Source: an uncultured Porphyromonadaceae bacterium (GTDB lineage Bacteria > Bacteroidota > Bacteroidia > Bacteroidales > UBA11471). Taken from it: a DNA stretch of 64,000 nucleotides. Positions 54,758 to 63,114 of this stretch are shown here, one piece after another. The stretch spans positions 13,536 to 77,535 of the forward strand of contig URHG01000008.1 of NCBI GenBank assembly GCA_900547555.1, written 5' to 3'. How positions within the stretch are numbered: the stretch's first letter is position 1; each line of letters opens with the position of its first letter. Under the pieces are notes generated by a model that saw only the letters and a list, made by a program, of their open reading frames with translations, did not search any database and was not told the DNA's origin. Made by a program: the position numbers and the translations under genes.

Positions 54758-55186
54758 ATGGCACGCATTCTCTCTATCGACTACGGACGCAAGCGTACAG
54801 GTATTGCTGTAACCGATACGTTGCAATTGATCGCTAACGGCTTATGTACGGTAGCGACACACGACGTACTGGCTTTTTTGCTCGATTATGTGCAGCGAGA
54901 ACCGGTAGAGCGTATCATTATAGGATTACCCCGCCGGCTCGACAATACTCCCTCGGAAAGTATGCGTTATATCACCCCGTTCGTAACGAAATTGCGCAAA
55001 TCTCTGCCCGATATGCCTATCGAGTTTTTCGACGAACGGTTCACCTCGACATTGGCCCACCGGACGATGCTCGACGGCGGGTTGAAACGTAAAGACAGGC
55101 AAAACAAGGCCTTGGTCGATGAAATAAGCGCGACCATCATTTTACAAAGCTACATGGAAAGCAAAACTTACAAGGATAAACTATGA
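54758..55186 (+). CDS. ruvX: RuvX/YqgF-family Holliday junction resolvase-like nuclease
   Basis: 142 residues of the RNase H-like fold: SIDYGRKRTGIAV with the first catalytic Asp, IIGLPRRLD, FFDERFTS and VDEISATIIL with the last acidic site. Homologues also trim the 5' end of pre-16S rRNA, so the essential role may be rRNA maturation. Its stop overlaps the def start by 4 nt (ATGA). Confidence 0.94.
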   Translation: MARILSIDYGRKRTGIAVTDTLQLIANGLCTVATHDVLAFLLDYVQREPVERIIIGLPRRLDNTPSESMRYITPFVTKLRKSLPDMPIEFFDERFTSTLAHRTMLDGGLKRKDRQNKALVDEISATIILQSYMESKTYKDKL

Positions 55187-55746
55187 TATTACCTATTTAC
55201 CTCTACGGGCAACCGGTATTGCGTAAGATGACAACCGACATCACGCCCGATTATCCCGGTTTGAAAAAATTGATTGAAGACATGTTCGAGACGATGGACA
55301 GCGCCGAAGGCGTAGGGCTGGCAGCCCCCCAAGTAGGGCTCGACATACGGGTATTGGTCATCAATCTCGATCCTCTTTCCGATACATGGCCCGAGTACAA
55401 GAACTACCGTAAAGCAATGATCAACGCACACATCATAGAAACCGAAGGCGATACGATTTCCCGTGAAGAAGGTTGTCTCAGTCTGCCGGGTATTCATGAG
55501 TCGGTGGTACGTCAAGAGAAATTGAAGATACGTTATTGCGATGAAAATTTCGTAGAACACACCGAAGTCTTCGAGGGATATGTGGCGAGGGTTATCCAGC
55601 ACGAGTATGACCATCTCGACGGGAAACTGTTTATCGACCATCTCTCTCCCATACGCAAACAACTTATTAAATCGAAACTCAATAATATCATTCGGGGAAA
55701 AGCACGCTGCGATTACCGGACAAAATCCGTAAACGCCAAACGCTGA
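55183..55746 (+). CDS. def: Peptide deformylase
   Basis: Removes the N-formyl group from nascent proteins. All three metal-site motifs are present: GVGLAAPQVG (about 44-53), EEGCLSLPG with the Cys ligand, and QHEYDHLDG with two His ligands and catalytic Glu. 187 residues, normal. Overlaps ruvX by 4 nt and precedes ettA by 30 nt. Confidence 0.96.
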   Translation: MILPIYLYGQPVLRKMTTDITPDYPGLKKLIEDMFETMDSAEGVGLAAPQVGLDIRVLVINLDPLSDTWPEYKNYRKAMINAHIIETEGDTISREEGCLSLPGIHESVVRQEKLKIRYCDENFVEHTEVFEGYVARVIQHEYDHLDGKLFIDHLSPIRKQLIKSKLNNIIRGKARCDYRTKSVNAKR

Positions 55747-55776
55747 AAACCCCGACACGAAATAAGAACAACATTT

Positions 55777-57462
55777 ATGGCAGACGACAAAAAAATTATC
55801 TTCTCGATGGTGGGGGTAAGCAAAGTCTATCCTCCCCAGAAACAGGTATTGAAAGACATCTACCTGTCGTTTTTCTATGGAGCCAAGATCGGTATAATCG
55901 GTCTCAACGGCGCCGGAAAATCGACGTTGCTCAAAATCATCGCCGGCATCGACACCTCTTATCAAGGCGAAGTTGTTTTTTCACCCGGATATACAGTGGG
56001 GTATCTCGAACAAGACCCGAAACTCGACCCCGAAAAGACGGTAAAAGAGGTCGTACAAGAGGGTGTGCAGCCCGTACTCGATCTTCTTGCCGAATATGAA
56101 GAGGTGAATATGAAATTCGGAGACCCCGAAGTCCTCGACGATCCCGATAAGATGGACGCTCTGATGGCCCGTCAAGCCGAATTGCAAGACAAAATCGATG
56201 CTTGCGACGCATGGAGTATCGACAATAAACTCGAACGGGCAATGGACGCCTTGCGCTGTCCGCCCGAAGAGCAGCAGATCAAATTCCTTTCCGGTGGCGA
56301 ACGACGCCGTGTCGCTTTGTGCCGCCTGCTTTTGCAACAACCCGATATTTTATTGCTCGACGAGCCGACCAACCACCTCGACGCCGAATCGATCGACTGG
56401 CTCGAACAACATCTCCAACAATATTCCGGTACGGTTATCGCCATTACGCACGACCGCTACTTCCTCGACCATGTGGCCGGTTGGATTCTGGAACTCGATC
56501 GGGGCGAAGGTATTCCCTGGAAAGGAAATTATACTTCTTGGCTCGAACAGAAGACCAAGCGTATGGAGATGGAAGAGAAACAAGCCAGCAAACGGAGGAA
56601 AACCCTCGAACGGGAATTGGAATGGGTGCGAATGGCTCCGAAAGCTCGTCAGGCCAAAGGCAAGGCCCGTCTCAACTCCTACGATAAACTCTTGAATGAA
56701 GACCAGAAAGCCAGAGAAGAAAAACTCGAAATATATATACCCAACGGTCCCCGATTGGGCAATAAGGTAATCGAGGCCAAAGGCGTGGCAAAAGCCTACG
56801 GCGACAAACTGCTCTTTGACAACCTCGATTTCATGCTGCCACCTAACGGTATTGTGGGAGTCATCGGTCCTAATGGAGCAGGAAAAACGACTCTTTTCCG
56901 ACTGATTATGGGACAGGAAAAAGCCGATAAAGGAACATTCGATGTAGGAGAAACTGTGAAAATCGCATACGTCGACCAAACCCATAAAGCCATCGATCCC
57001 GAAAAATCGGTCTATCAAGTCGTTTCGGGAGGACAAGAAACTTTCCGCATGGGTGGTCGGGAGATGAATGCCCGGGCCTATCTCTCACGATTCAATTTCA
57101 CCGGAGCCGATCAAGAGAAAAAATGCGGTGTCCTCTCGGGAGGAGAACGTAATCGCCTGCATCTTGCGTTGGCACTGAAAGAAGAAGGAAATGTATTATT
57201 GCTCGACGAGCCGACCAATGATATCGATGTGAATACGTTACGTGCCCTCGAAGAAGGTCTTGAAAATTTTGCCGGTTGTGCCGTTGTCGTATCGCACGAC
57301 CGTTGGTTTCTCGACCGTATATGTACCCATATTCTGGCATTTGAAGGCAATTCCGAAGTATTCTTCTTTGAAGGATCTTATACCGAATACGAAGAAAACA
57401 AACGGAAACGACTGGGAGATACAGAGCCCCGGCGTCCCCGTTATCGTAAATTGATGGAGTAA
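55777..57462 (+). CDS. ettA: Energy-dependent translational throttle A (ABC-F ATPase)
   Basis: 561-residue soluble ABC-F protein that binds the ribosomal E site. Two ATPase domains: Walker A GLNGAGKST with signature LSGGERRRVALC, and GPNGAGKTT with LSGGERNRLHLA. Between them is the arm/linker rich in charged residues (TKRMEMEEKQASKRRKTLE). No membrane segments. Last gene of a translation-related operon, ended by the palindrome at 57492-57520. Confidence 0.95.
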   Translation: MADDKKIIFSMVGVSKVYPPQKQVLKDIYLSFFYGAKIGIIGLNGAGKSTLLKIIAGIDTSYQGEVVFSPGYTVGYLEQDPKLDPEKTVKEVVQEGVQPVLDLLAEYEEVNMKFGDPEVLDDPDKMDALMARQAELQDKIDACDAWSIDNKLERAMDALRCPPEEQQIKFLSGGERRRVALCRLLLQQPDILLLDEPTNHLDAESIDWLEQHLQQYSGTVIAITHDRYFLDHVAGWILELDRGEGIPWKGNYTSWLEQKTKRMEMEEKQASKRRKTLERELEWVRMAPKARQAKGKARLNSYDKLLNEDQKAREEKLEIYIPNGPRLGNKVIEAKGVAKAYGDKLLFDNLDFMLPPNGIVGVIGPNGAGKTTLFRLIMGQEKADKGTFDVGETVKIAYVDQTHKAIDPEKSVYQVVSGGQETFRMGGREMNARAYLSRFNFTGADQEKKCGVLSGGERNRLHLALALKEEGNVLLLDEPTNDIDVNTLRALEEGLENFAGCAVVVSHDRWFLDRICTHILAFEGNSEVFFFEGSYTEYEENKRKRLGDTEPRRPRYRKLME

Positions 57463-57491
57463 AGGGTAATACTGGTATTTGTTTAAAGAGT

Positions 57492-57520
57492 AAAGAGCGT
57501 AGAAAATTTCTACGCTCTTT
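57492..57520 (+). terminator. Terminator of the ruvX-def-ettA operon
   Basis: A 14-bp stem AAAGAGCGTAGAAA / TTTCTACGCTCTTT around a single base, followed by CTTATTTT. Confidence 0.8.
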
Positions 57521-57543
57521 CTTATTTTATGTGTTATTATATA

Positions 57544-57551
57544 TAACTTTG
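57544..57551 (+). promoter_or_regulatory. Bacteroidetes -7-like box (TAACTTTG)
   Basis: 31 nt before the membrane protein ATG at 57582. Confidence 0.45.
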
Positions 57552-57581
57552 CAACGTGTATATGATTAAAAATCTTTTTAT

Positions 57582-58853
57582 ATGTTTTTTTATTTACGGA
57601 ATTTATATAAAGGTGTTAGCGATAAAAAAATAGCCATCGGATTTCTGCTTTGCTGCATACTTTATTTCCTGATAAATGCTTTATATCTGGTAAAATATGG
57701 AGCTAGATATACTTCGTACTATCCAATTATTGTTTTAATATACGCGATTTTTTTGATAGGGTTTATCTTCTTTAAACATAAAAATAAGTCCTCTGTAAAA
57801 CAGGTAGTAATATTATTGACAGTAAATGCAATAGCCATTATCATTTTACAGATGCATATAGATCCATACTCGATAAAAGTAGATCGGTGGTCTGCTATCC
57901 ACAACTTCCTTACGTATTTGCTGGCAGGAGAATACCCGTATGCGGCTCAAACTCATTTAGGAGGATACGGTTCTCCTTTTCCCGTGTGGCAACTATTTCA
58001 CTTGCCGTTTTATCTATTAGGCAATGTCGGATTGTCTATCATCGTAGCAGTCATTATATTTGCTTATTCCGTTTGGCTATTAAATCCTACCATTACGACG
58101 AAGGTATTATGTCTATTGTTTATGGCTCCGGCCTTTTGGTATGAAGCCTCTGTAAGAAGCGATCTTTTGGCTAATTTTTTAATCTGTTGTTCGGTCATAA
58201 ATTTTATTTGGTTTAAACATGTTCCATTTGAAAAATCTTGGGCAATAATAGGTTTATTGTGCGGATTGTTGCTTTCTACAAGATTGAGTACGATTATACC
58301 GTTATCCATATTTCTATTTCAACCGTTTTTAGCTCTTCCTGCCCGAAAAAAAATATATTTTCTAACAATCGTGTTTTTGGCTTTCGCAACTACTTTTTTA
58401 CCATTTATTTTTTGGGATTCGGAAATGCTCTTTTTCTTCAAATATAATCCTTTCATACTCCAGACCCGACAAGGAAATATCCTCGATTTCTTGATTTTTT
58501 TACCGATTGGTATATATTGGTCTATGAAATGGTGGCATTATAAACAATACATGGAGTATTCGGCCTATATACTTGGAATATTAGTGGTTGTTACATTTCT
58601 TCACAATATGTGGATTCGTGGAGAATGGAGTGAGTTCTTCGATCTTTATGATATAACATATTTTAGATTTTTATCGGTTCGACTTAACCGATTGAAGAAT
58701 AAACTTTTAGCGAATTATTTGAGAAATAGAGGTAACGATTTAGCAACTGTGCGAAATTCAGCGTTTTGCGTTGCTATACTGTCAAATAACTCTTTCATTT
58801 GCAAATATAATATCTTTTTCCGAAAGTACGAACTATCGGTGGCAATTTTATAA
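57582..58853 (+). CDS. Polytopic membrane protein, glycosyltransferase-like, with abnormal C-terminus
   Basis: 423 residues with about nine hydrophobic segments up to residue about 350 and a loop HIDPYSIKVDRWSAIHNFL after the second or third helix, where a D-x-D-like or D-R pair sits as in GT-C type glycosyltransferases. After about residue 365 (FDLYDITYF) the character changes: no more helices, a basic stretch (RLNRLKNKLLANYLRNRGND) and a tail that does not look like this fold. The last helices may have been replaced where a foreign segment joins. AT-rich compared with ettA upstream. GT-C identity is a guess. Confidence 0.6.
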   Translation: MFFYLRNLYKGVSDKKIAIGFLLCCILYFLINALYLVKYGARYTSYYPIIVLIYAIFLIGFIFFKHKNKSSVKQVVILLTVNAIAIIILQMHIDPYSIKVDRWSAIHNFLTYLLAGEYPYAAQTHLGGYGSPFPVWQLFHLPFYLLGNVGLSIIVAVIIFAYSVWLLNPTITTKVLCLLFMAPAFWYEASVRSDLLANFLICCSVINFIWFKHVPFEKSWAIIGLLCGLLLSTRLSTIIPLSIFLFQPFLALPARKKIYFLTIVFLAFATTFLPFIFWDSEMLFFFKYNPFILQTRQGNILDFLIFLPIGIYWSMKWWHYKQYMEYSAYILGILVVVTFLHNMWIRGEWSEFFDLYDITYFRFLSVRLNRLKNKLLANYLRNRGNDLATVRNSAFCVAILSNNSFICKYNIFFRKYELSVAIL

Positions 58854-58906
58854 AATCGGCTTGCGAAAAAAGAAAATCATTCATCCCATTCATGAGGTTA
58901 TGTTAT

Positions 58907-58953
58907 GTAACAAATAGAAAAGGTGGTCAATGACCACCTTTTCTATTTGTTAC
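58907..58953. terminator. 47-nt near-perfect palindrome, bidirectional terminator
   Basis: Arms 58907-58929 and 58931-58953 pair over 23 bp around one base (core AGAAAAGGTGGTCA / TGACCACCTTTTCT). The stop codon of the 58943-59329 gene lies inside the right arm. It separates the membrane protein from the convergent AT-rich gene block. Confidence 0.75.
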
Positions 58954-59329
58954 GTATACCAACTATAGGAACTGTCTTTTCCATACCCGATTTAGCGGAA
59001 TATTTGAATATCCCTATTTGTTTAGCACATTTACCTGAAGGTATCTTAATAACTTGGTCGTCATAGTAAGACAGTCCATCCTCATTCAAAAATAACACAG
59101 TTAATCCTGTTGGTATCAAGTATCCTTGTTTTACTTCGTTAGCTAAGGCTTCACCTGAATCCAAAACTTGAAATACCTTAAAAGAATTTTCACTTATACA
59201 TTCTCCCTCTTTTTCAAATAATGTAATTCCTTTATAAGTAGAATTTCCACCAGCTATAAGCATGGAAACAACAACCACTAGAATAGCTCCAGTGACAACA
59301 CCACCAATGAATATACATACTTTTTTCAT
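58943..59329 (-). CDS. Hypothetical membrane-anchored protein
   Basis: 128 residues: one N-terminal membrane helix (VCIFIGGVVTGAILVVVVSMLIA) and a small soluble domain with YLIPTGLTVLFLNEDGLSYYDDQVI. No family recognised. It is the last gene of an AT-rich minus-strand run (58943-61065) whose base use differs from the flanking chromosome, next to a relaxase gene; likely cargo of a mobile element. Confidence 0.65.
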   Translation of the reverse strand: MKKVCIFIGGVVTGAILVVVVSMLIAGGNSTYKGITLFEKEGECISENSFKVFQVLDSGEALANEVKQGYLIPTGLTVLFLNEDGLSYYDDQVIKIPSGKCAKQIGIFKYSAKSGMEKTVPIVGIRNK

Positions 59330-59341
59330 AGCTGTCCTTGT

Positions 59342-59911
59342 CTAAATATCATCCAAATCATTTTGGATTTTGGCTTCAACATTTTGAGAATCACGATAGC
59401 GAATCATTACCATACCTTCATAAACTCCAGAAGACTTTTCAATTGAAAGTTGTATATCTCCTCCTGTCACTTCCCATGCACTACCATATACAACCGTTCC
59501 CTGATGCACTTCCGCCATTAAAGCGGTATTGGAATCTAAATGGGCAGGGTTGTTTTCTTTTGAAATTGTCGGCTTGCCATATTTACGAGTATATAAATCC
59601 TTATAATAGTCGTAAGTATTAACAAGGGTATTCCACTCCCCACTTGGGTCAAATAAAACGACAACTGCAAAAACATTTTTTCCATCGTCTGTAGCAGTTA
59701 CCCCTACCGTTGCTTGACGACCTGTAAAGTCCCCTGAAAACAAAGTTATATTGTTTTCACGACCAATTGAAGTAAATCCTTTAGATTTGAGCTTTTGACA
59801 AAATTCTGTCATACTTCCCTCAATGGGAATACCCTTAAACGAAAGGTGCTCTTGTGCCATAATGTCAATGACTGCAAAGAGTACTGTTAAGGTGATTAAA
59901 ATTTTCTTCAT
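59342..59911 (-). CDS. Hypothetical exported protein
   Basis: 189 residues from the ATG at 59911, which gives the signal peptide MKKILITLTVLFAVIDIMAQ. The mature part begins LSFKGIPIEGSMTEFCQKLKSKGF, a pattern common among Bacteroidales secreted proteins of unknown function, followed by mixed strands. Starts 19 nt after the stop of the upstream gene and is 12 nt from the next, so operonic. Function unknown. Confidence 0.7.
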   Translation of the reverse strand: MKKILITLTVLFAVIDIMAQEHLSFKGIPIEGSMTEFCQKLKSKGFTSIGRENNITLFSGDFTGRQATVGVTATDDGKNVFAVVVLFDPSGEWNTLVNTYDYYKDLYTRKYGKPTISKENNPAHLDSNTALMAEVHQGTVVYGSAWEVTGGDIQLSIEKSSGVYEGMVMIRYRDSQNVEAKIQNDLDDI

Positions 59912-59930
59912 ACTTATCATATTTAATTGG

Positions 59931-60584
59931 TTATATAGTAGTTAATAAATTAAAGTCTTCAATAGATATTTTACCTATTGAAACAAGCCATTCAAGATAA
60001 GAAATATCATCTTTAATATCGCCAAATTTTTGTCCCTTATATTTCCCAAAATCAATAATCCTTTCTGAAATAGATATATCCAAAGTTTTTTCGACATTTG
60101 GATACAATCGTTTAAGCTCTTTAAAGTCTATTTTGAAAAGCCTATCTGTCGTTTCTAACCAATAAAGATATTGATAATCCATTTTATAAATATCCCCCAA
60201 AGATTTCCCTTTATATTTCCCAAACATAAGTATCTCATCCGCTTTGTGAATAGGAAATATTTCATCAAGAGATACGCCAGGAACATCAATTAAAACCCAC
60301 TCTCCACATCCGGCACAAGGGATTTCTTCATCTTTGATATTTGGATAACACTCTTTCCTATAAGTGTCATCAGGTTTACCATTCATAAAGCATTTACCAT
60401 AAGCTTTTCCATATTTACCACGTGGCTTTACTGTTTCAACTAAAAAGGTTCTATCTCGATTAGGGTCAATACGCCTCTCTTCACTTGATGAGCGTGCTAA
60501 ACCCAACTCACACCGTTTAACTAAAAATGGTGTTCGCTTACCTATATTGTAATAAATATTAAAAATATTATCGTGTGGGTACAT
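59931..60584 (-). CDS. Protein with two ExoX-C-like (FGKYKG) modules
   Basis: 217 residues, no signal peptide. Two copies of a short module: FGKYKGKSLGDIYKMDYQYLYWL and, at the C-terminus, FGKYKGQKFGDIKDDISYLEWL. The F-G-K-Y-K-G...D-x-x-Y-L-x-W-L pattern is found at the C-terminus of exonuclease-X-like proteins and in small phage and plasmid proteins. A C-A-G-C pair (IPCAGCGEWV) and another Cys could bind metal. No nuclease domain is present. Between two exported-protein genes on an AT-rich block. Confidence 0.65.
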   Translation of the reverse strand: MYPHDNIFNIYYNIGKRTPFLVKRCELGLARSSSEERRIDPNRDRTFLVETVKPRGKYGKAYGKCFMNGKPDDTYRKECYPNIKDEEIPCAGCGEWVLIDVPGVSLDEIFPIHKADEILMFGKYKGKSLGDIYKMDYQYLYWLETTDRLFKIDFKELKRLYPNVEKTLDISISERIIDFGKYKGQKFGDIKDDISYLEWLVSIGKISIEDFNLLTTI

Positions 60585-60609
60585 ATCTTATTCTCATTGT
60601 GGTGGACAC

Positions 60610-61065
60610 TCAATTATCTTTAAATAATTTGTCAAGTTCTTTTCTTATTGCGCCTAACGCTATATTTTGGTCATGGCTTACAGTCATTCCTATTCCACTA
60701 CTTTTTACTACTGCTATACGTTGATTGTTATTGTAGTCGTAAAATGTTACTGTAATATATGTATGTCCTCCATCCCATTTTTCAGAAGTAACATGGATAT
60801 TAGGCGTAAGAATGCTATCAGAACACTCCAATACCTTTGAGATATTAGAGGTAGATAACACTTTTAGATTTGTTTCTGCAATTTGATTTTGAACTGCCAT
60901 TATAATATCATCTAATTCTCTATCACCTGATGATTCACTACCAAAAATAACATACTTGTACTTGCTTACATCTGCATTGCTTGATAGTACAATCCTGCTT
61001 GATGCACAAGATGTCATTAATGTTATAATAATAGCGATAGGTATAATTTGTTTGATTAATTTCAT
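60610..61065 (-). CDS. Hypothetical lipoprotein
   Basis: 151 residues with a lipoprotein signal (IAIIITLMTSCASS, Cys 20). The rest is mixed alpha/beta with VIFGSESSGDRELDDIIM and a C-terminal charged helix (IALGAIRKELDKLFKDN). No family recognised. It is the first gene of the four-gene minus-strand run next to the relaxase gene. Confidence 0.68.
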   Translation of the reverse strand: MKLIKQIIPIAIIITLMTSCASSRIVLSSNADVSKYKYVIFGSESSGDRELDDIIMAVQNQIAETNLKVLSTSNISKVLECSDSILTPNIHVTSEKWDGGHTYITVTFYDYNNNQRIAVVKSSGIGMTVSHDQNIALGAIRKELDKLFKDN

Positions 61066-61403
61066 ATTTTTCTTTATTCCTATGGCTCATTAAGTTCCAA
61101 TAAAGCCGTTAATTACACAGAAGCGTGGAACTGCAATGCCACGTCTTTGTTGAAGGTCGTAGGAAAACCCTAATGAGCAGATGTAGTAATAGCAGCCCAC
61201 GCTATAGCGTGAGAACCACTATGCCATCCTTGCTCATTTTGAAAATTTCCTACGTTTTCAACAACAAGATAAGCATAACGCTTCTTTCTTTTCTAATATG
61301 TCTTGGACGGAGTTTCCCCAATCCAAACACAAAAGTAATGAAAAGTTGTGATAATCACTTATGTTGCAACAGATTTATTTGCTCGCTGTTTAAAATCGGA
61401 ATT
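61066..61403. repeat. Gap containing a 114-nt imperfect inverted repeat beside the relaxase gene
   Basis: Outer arms 61149-61166 and 61246-61262 (GTAGGAAA / TTTCCTAC core), middle arms AATGAGCA / TGCTCATT (61172-61179, 61231-61238) and a perfect 14-nt central palindrome CACGCTATAGCGTG (61198-61211) nest in register. A small separate hairpin CGTGG / CCACG lies at 61124-61143. The gap is directly 3' of the relaxase stop codon. No gene is supported. Confidence 0.6.
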
Positions 61404-62771
61404 CTACAGTTTCATTCCTCTGCTTTTCCTTTGCGGTTGTATAGGTCGGCGTATGTTCTGCTTTAACTTCTCGAACTGTTCCTTGAACCACTCGGCAATG
61501 GGCTTTCGGTCGATGGCAAGAACCAATTTAGTCCCGTCCGTGGGGTCTTTCAGCACTTGGAAACCTGCCCTTTCGGTCGTGAATTTCCGTCCGTGTTCCT
61601 CCGAGTAGAGTTCCCCTGCATACTCCAACGGCTTTCCCTTGACGAGCGTTGCGGTCTGCCTTTCATCGAACCCGACAAGGCGGCAGAGGTTTTCGATACG
61701 GAGCATTTCACGGAAATAGGGAAACCATGCCGCAGCCCTTGCAATTACCGTTTTCAAGAAAGATATTTCCTCCTTGTGCTTCGTTTCTTTGTCCGCTATC
61801 TCCCTGCGGTGCTTCCGTTCTACTTCTGCCATCTGTCGGCTGTGGTCTGCCTGCATGTTCTGTATTCTGTCTTGCAGGGCTTCGATGGTTTCCTCGTGGT
61901 CGGCTATCTCTCTATGCAGGGCGGTGTTCTCCCTTTCCAATGTCTTGACCTTGTTGCTGCCGAAAAGAGAACCGACACTCTCGGCGATGTTAGCGGCTGC
62001 GGTGGTTGCTGCCCCTTTCAGCTTCTCGGTCTGTATTTCTTTTTTCGCCCGTCTTAGTTCTTCTCGTGCCGTTTCTTTCTGCTGCTGCAAATCCACCACT
62101 TCCGCTTTCAGATTGTCGGCGAGTTTCTGTATATCCCGATAATACTGCTGCGTGGACTTGTGGCGAGCCTTCGAGCCGTCTATGCCTCTTTGCAGCCCGT
62201 ATTTCGCCATCGCTTCGGCATAGGTATCTTGGTAGGACTTCAATTTCAGCCGTGTCATAATATCGTCTGCGCACAGCCTCACGGTGTCGGTCGGCTTCTT
62301 GCGGTATCGCTTCTTCGTCTGCTCCTCCCTTTTCCTGCGCTTTCGCTCTCCCTTGACGATGGGGACGAGCGTAACGTGTATGTGCGGCGTTTCCTCGTCC
62401 CTATGCAGGTGCGCCGCCACGATGTTCTCCTTTCCGAACGTGTCTGCGAAGTATTTCAGATTGTCGGCGCACCACTCGTCCAAACGCCCCTCTTCCTCTA
62501 TCCGCTTCATGTCCTCGTGCGTTCCCGACACGTTGATGCGGATTGCCCGTACTTGGTTGCTTCCGATTTTGCGTGTCAGCCCCGCTTCTTCCAATCTCCG
62601 CTGTATAGCCGCCGAACGGTCTTTCACCCCGTCGGGGTATTCGATGAGCCTGCGGTTCAGGTGCGTGCGTGTGGGGTCGGCGTTCTTCGGAATGATGAAA
62701 CGCTCGATATGTGCGGTCGTTCCGCTGTCGCTGCCGTGCGCCTTTTCCATGTGTAAAACTACGAAACCCAT
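61404..62771 (-). CDS. MobV/Pre-family plasmid mobilisation relaxase
   Basis: 455 residues. Nicks oriT DNA and pilots the strand during mobilisation. The N-terminus has the family start (GFVVLHMEKAHG), N-x-x-RIN-type motif AIRINVSGTH and the metal-binding motif HRDEETPHIHVTLVP (H-x-D-E-x2-P-H-x-H). Residues about 215-350 are a long coiled coil, usual for MobV. The C-terminal domain is of the Bacteroides mobilizable-element type. It is more GC-rich than the AT-rich genes beside it. No integrase or replication gene is visible, so it is probably an element remnant or one end of an element. Confidence 0.92.
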   Translation of the reverse strand: MGFVVLHMEKAHGSDSGTTAHIERFIIPKNADPTRTHLNRRLIEYPDGVKDRSAAIQRRLEEAGLTRKIGSNQVRAIRINVSGTHEDMKRIEEEGRLDEWCADNLKYFADTFGKENIVAAHLHRDEETPHIHVTLVPIVKGERKRRKREEQTKKRYRKKPTDTVRLCADDIMTRLKLKSYQDTYAEAMAKYGLQRGIDGSKARHKSTQQYYRDIQKLADNLKAEVVDLQQQKETAREELRRAKKEIQTEKLKGAATTAAANIAESVGSLFGSNKVKTLERENTALHREIADHEETIEALQDRIQNMQADHSRQMAEVERKHRREIADKETKHKEEISFLKTVIARAAAWFPYFREMLRIENLCRLVGFDERQTATLVKGKPLEYAGELYSEEHGRKFTTERAGFQVLKDPTDGTKLVLAIDRKPIAEWFKEQFEKLKQNIRRPIQPQRKSRGMKL

Positions 62772-63114
62772 ATATCCTTCCTTTCTTTTTTGGCTTGTGA
62801 AACAATAAATCTAACTATCTTTGAGGGCGGCGAAATACCGTTCTCGACGGGGTGTGCAGAGGGGCTTGCCCCTTGCCCTATTGGAGAATTTTCAGCGATA
62901 CGGAGTATTGCGGCTCGGAAGTAACAAACGATATATCAGCTGATTATCTACACTTTACCAAAAATTACTTTTTCGCTATGTGTTTATTTTAACTTCATAG
63001 GGATAATGAATTTTAGAGTAAAGCGAAAATTCCCGATAAATTATGTAACTTTGCACTCGCTTTTTTGAAAGCCCGAAATTCGTTTAATTCGTTTGGATAA
63101 AGTAAAAGACGCTT
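62772..63114. other. 343-nt gap holding a candidate oriT and the potA promoter
   Basis: AGGGGC / GCCCCT (62860-62865, 62868-62873) is a short hairpin, about 90 nt upstream of the relaxase start, followed by TTGCCCTATTGG. Relaxase genes of this type usually have oriT just upstream, so this is the best oriT candidate. The region from about 62930 onward is AT-rich. No gene seen. Confidence 0.4.
63046..63053 (+). promoter_or_regulatory. Bacteroidetes -7-like box (TAACTTTG) for potA
   Basis: Fits TAnnTTTG, 62 nt before the ATG at 63115. Confidence 0.5.

Noticed and set aside
61149..61262. Integron attC site
   Set aside because: The outer ends read GTT...AAC, opposite to the AAC...GTT order of attC, and no integron integrase or cassette array is present.
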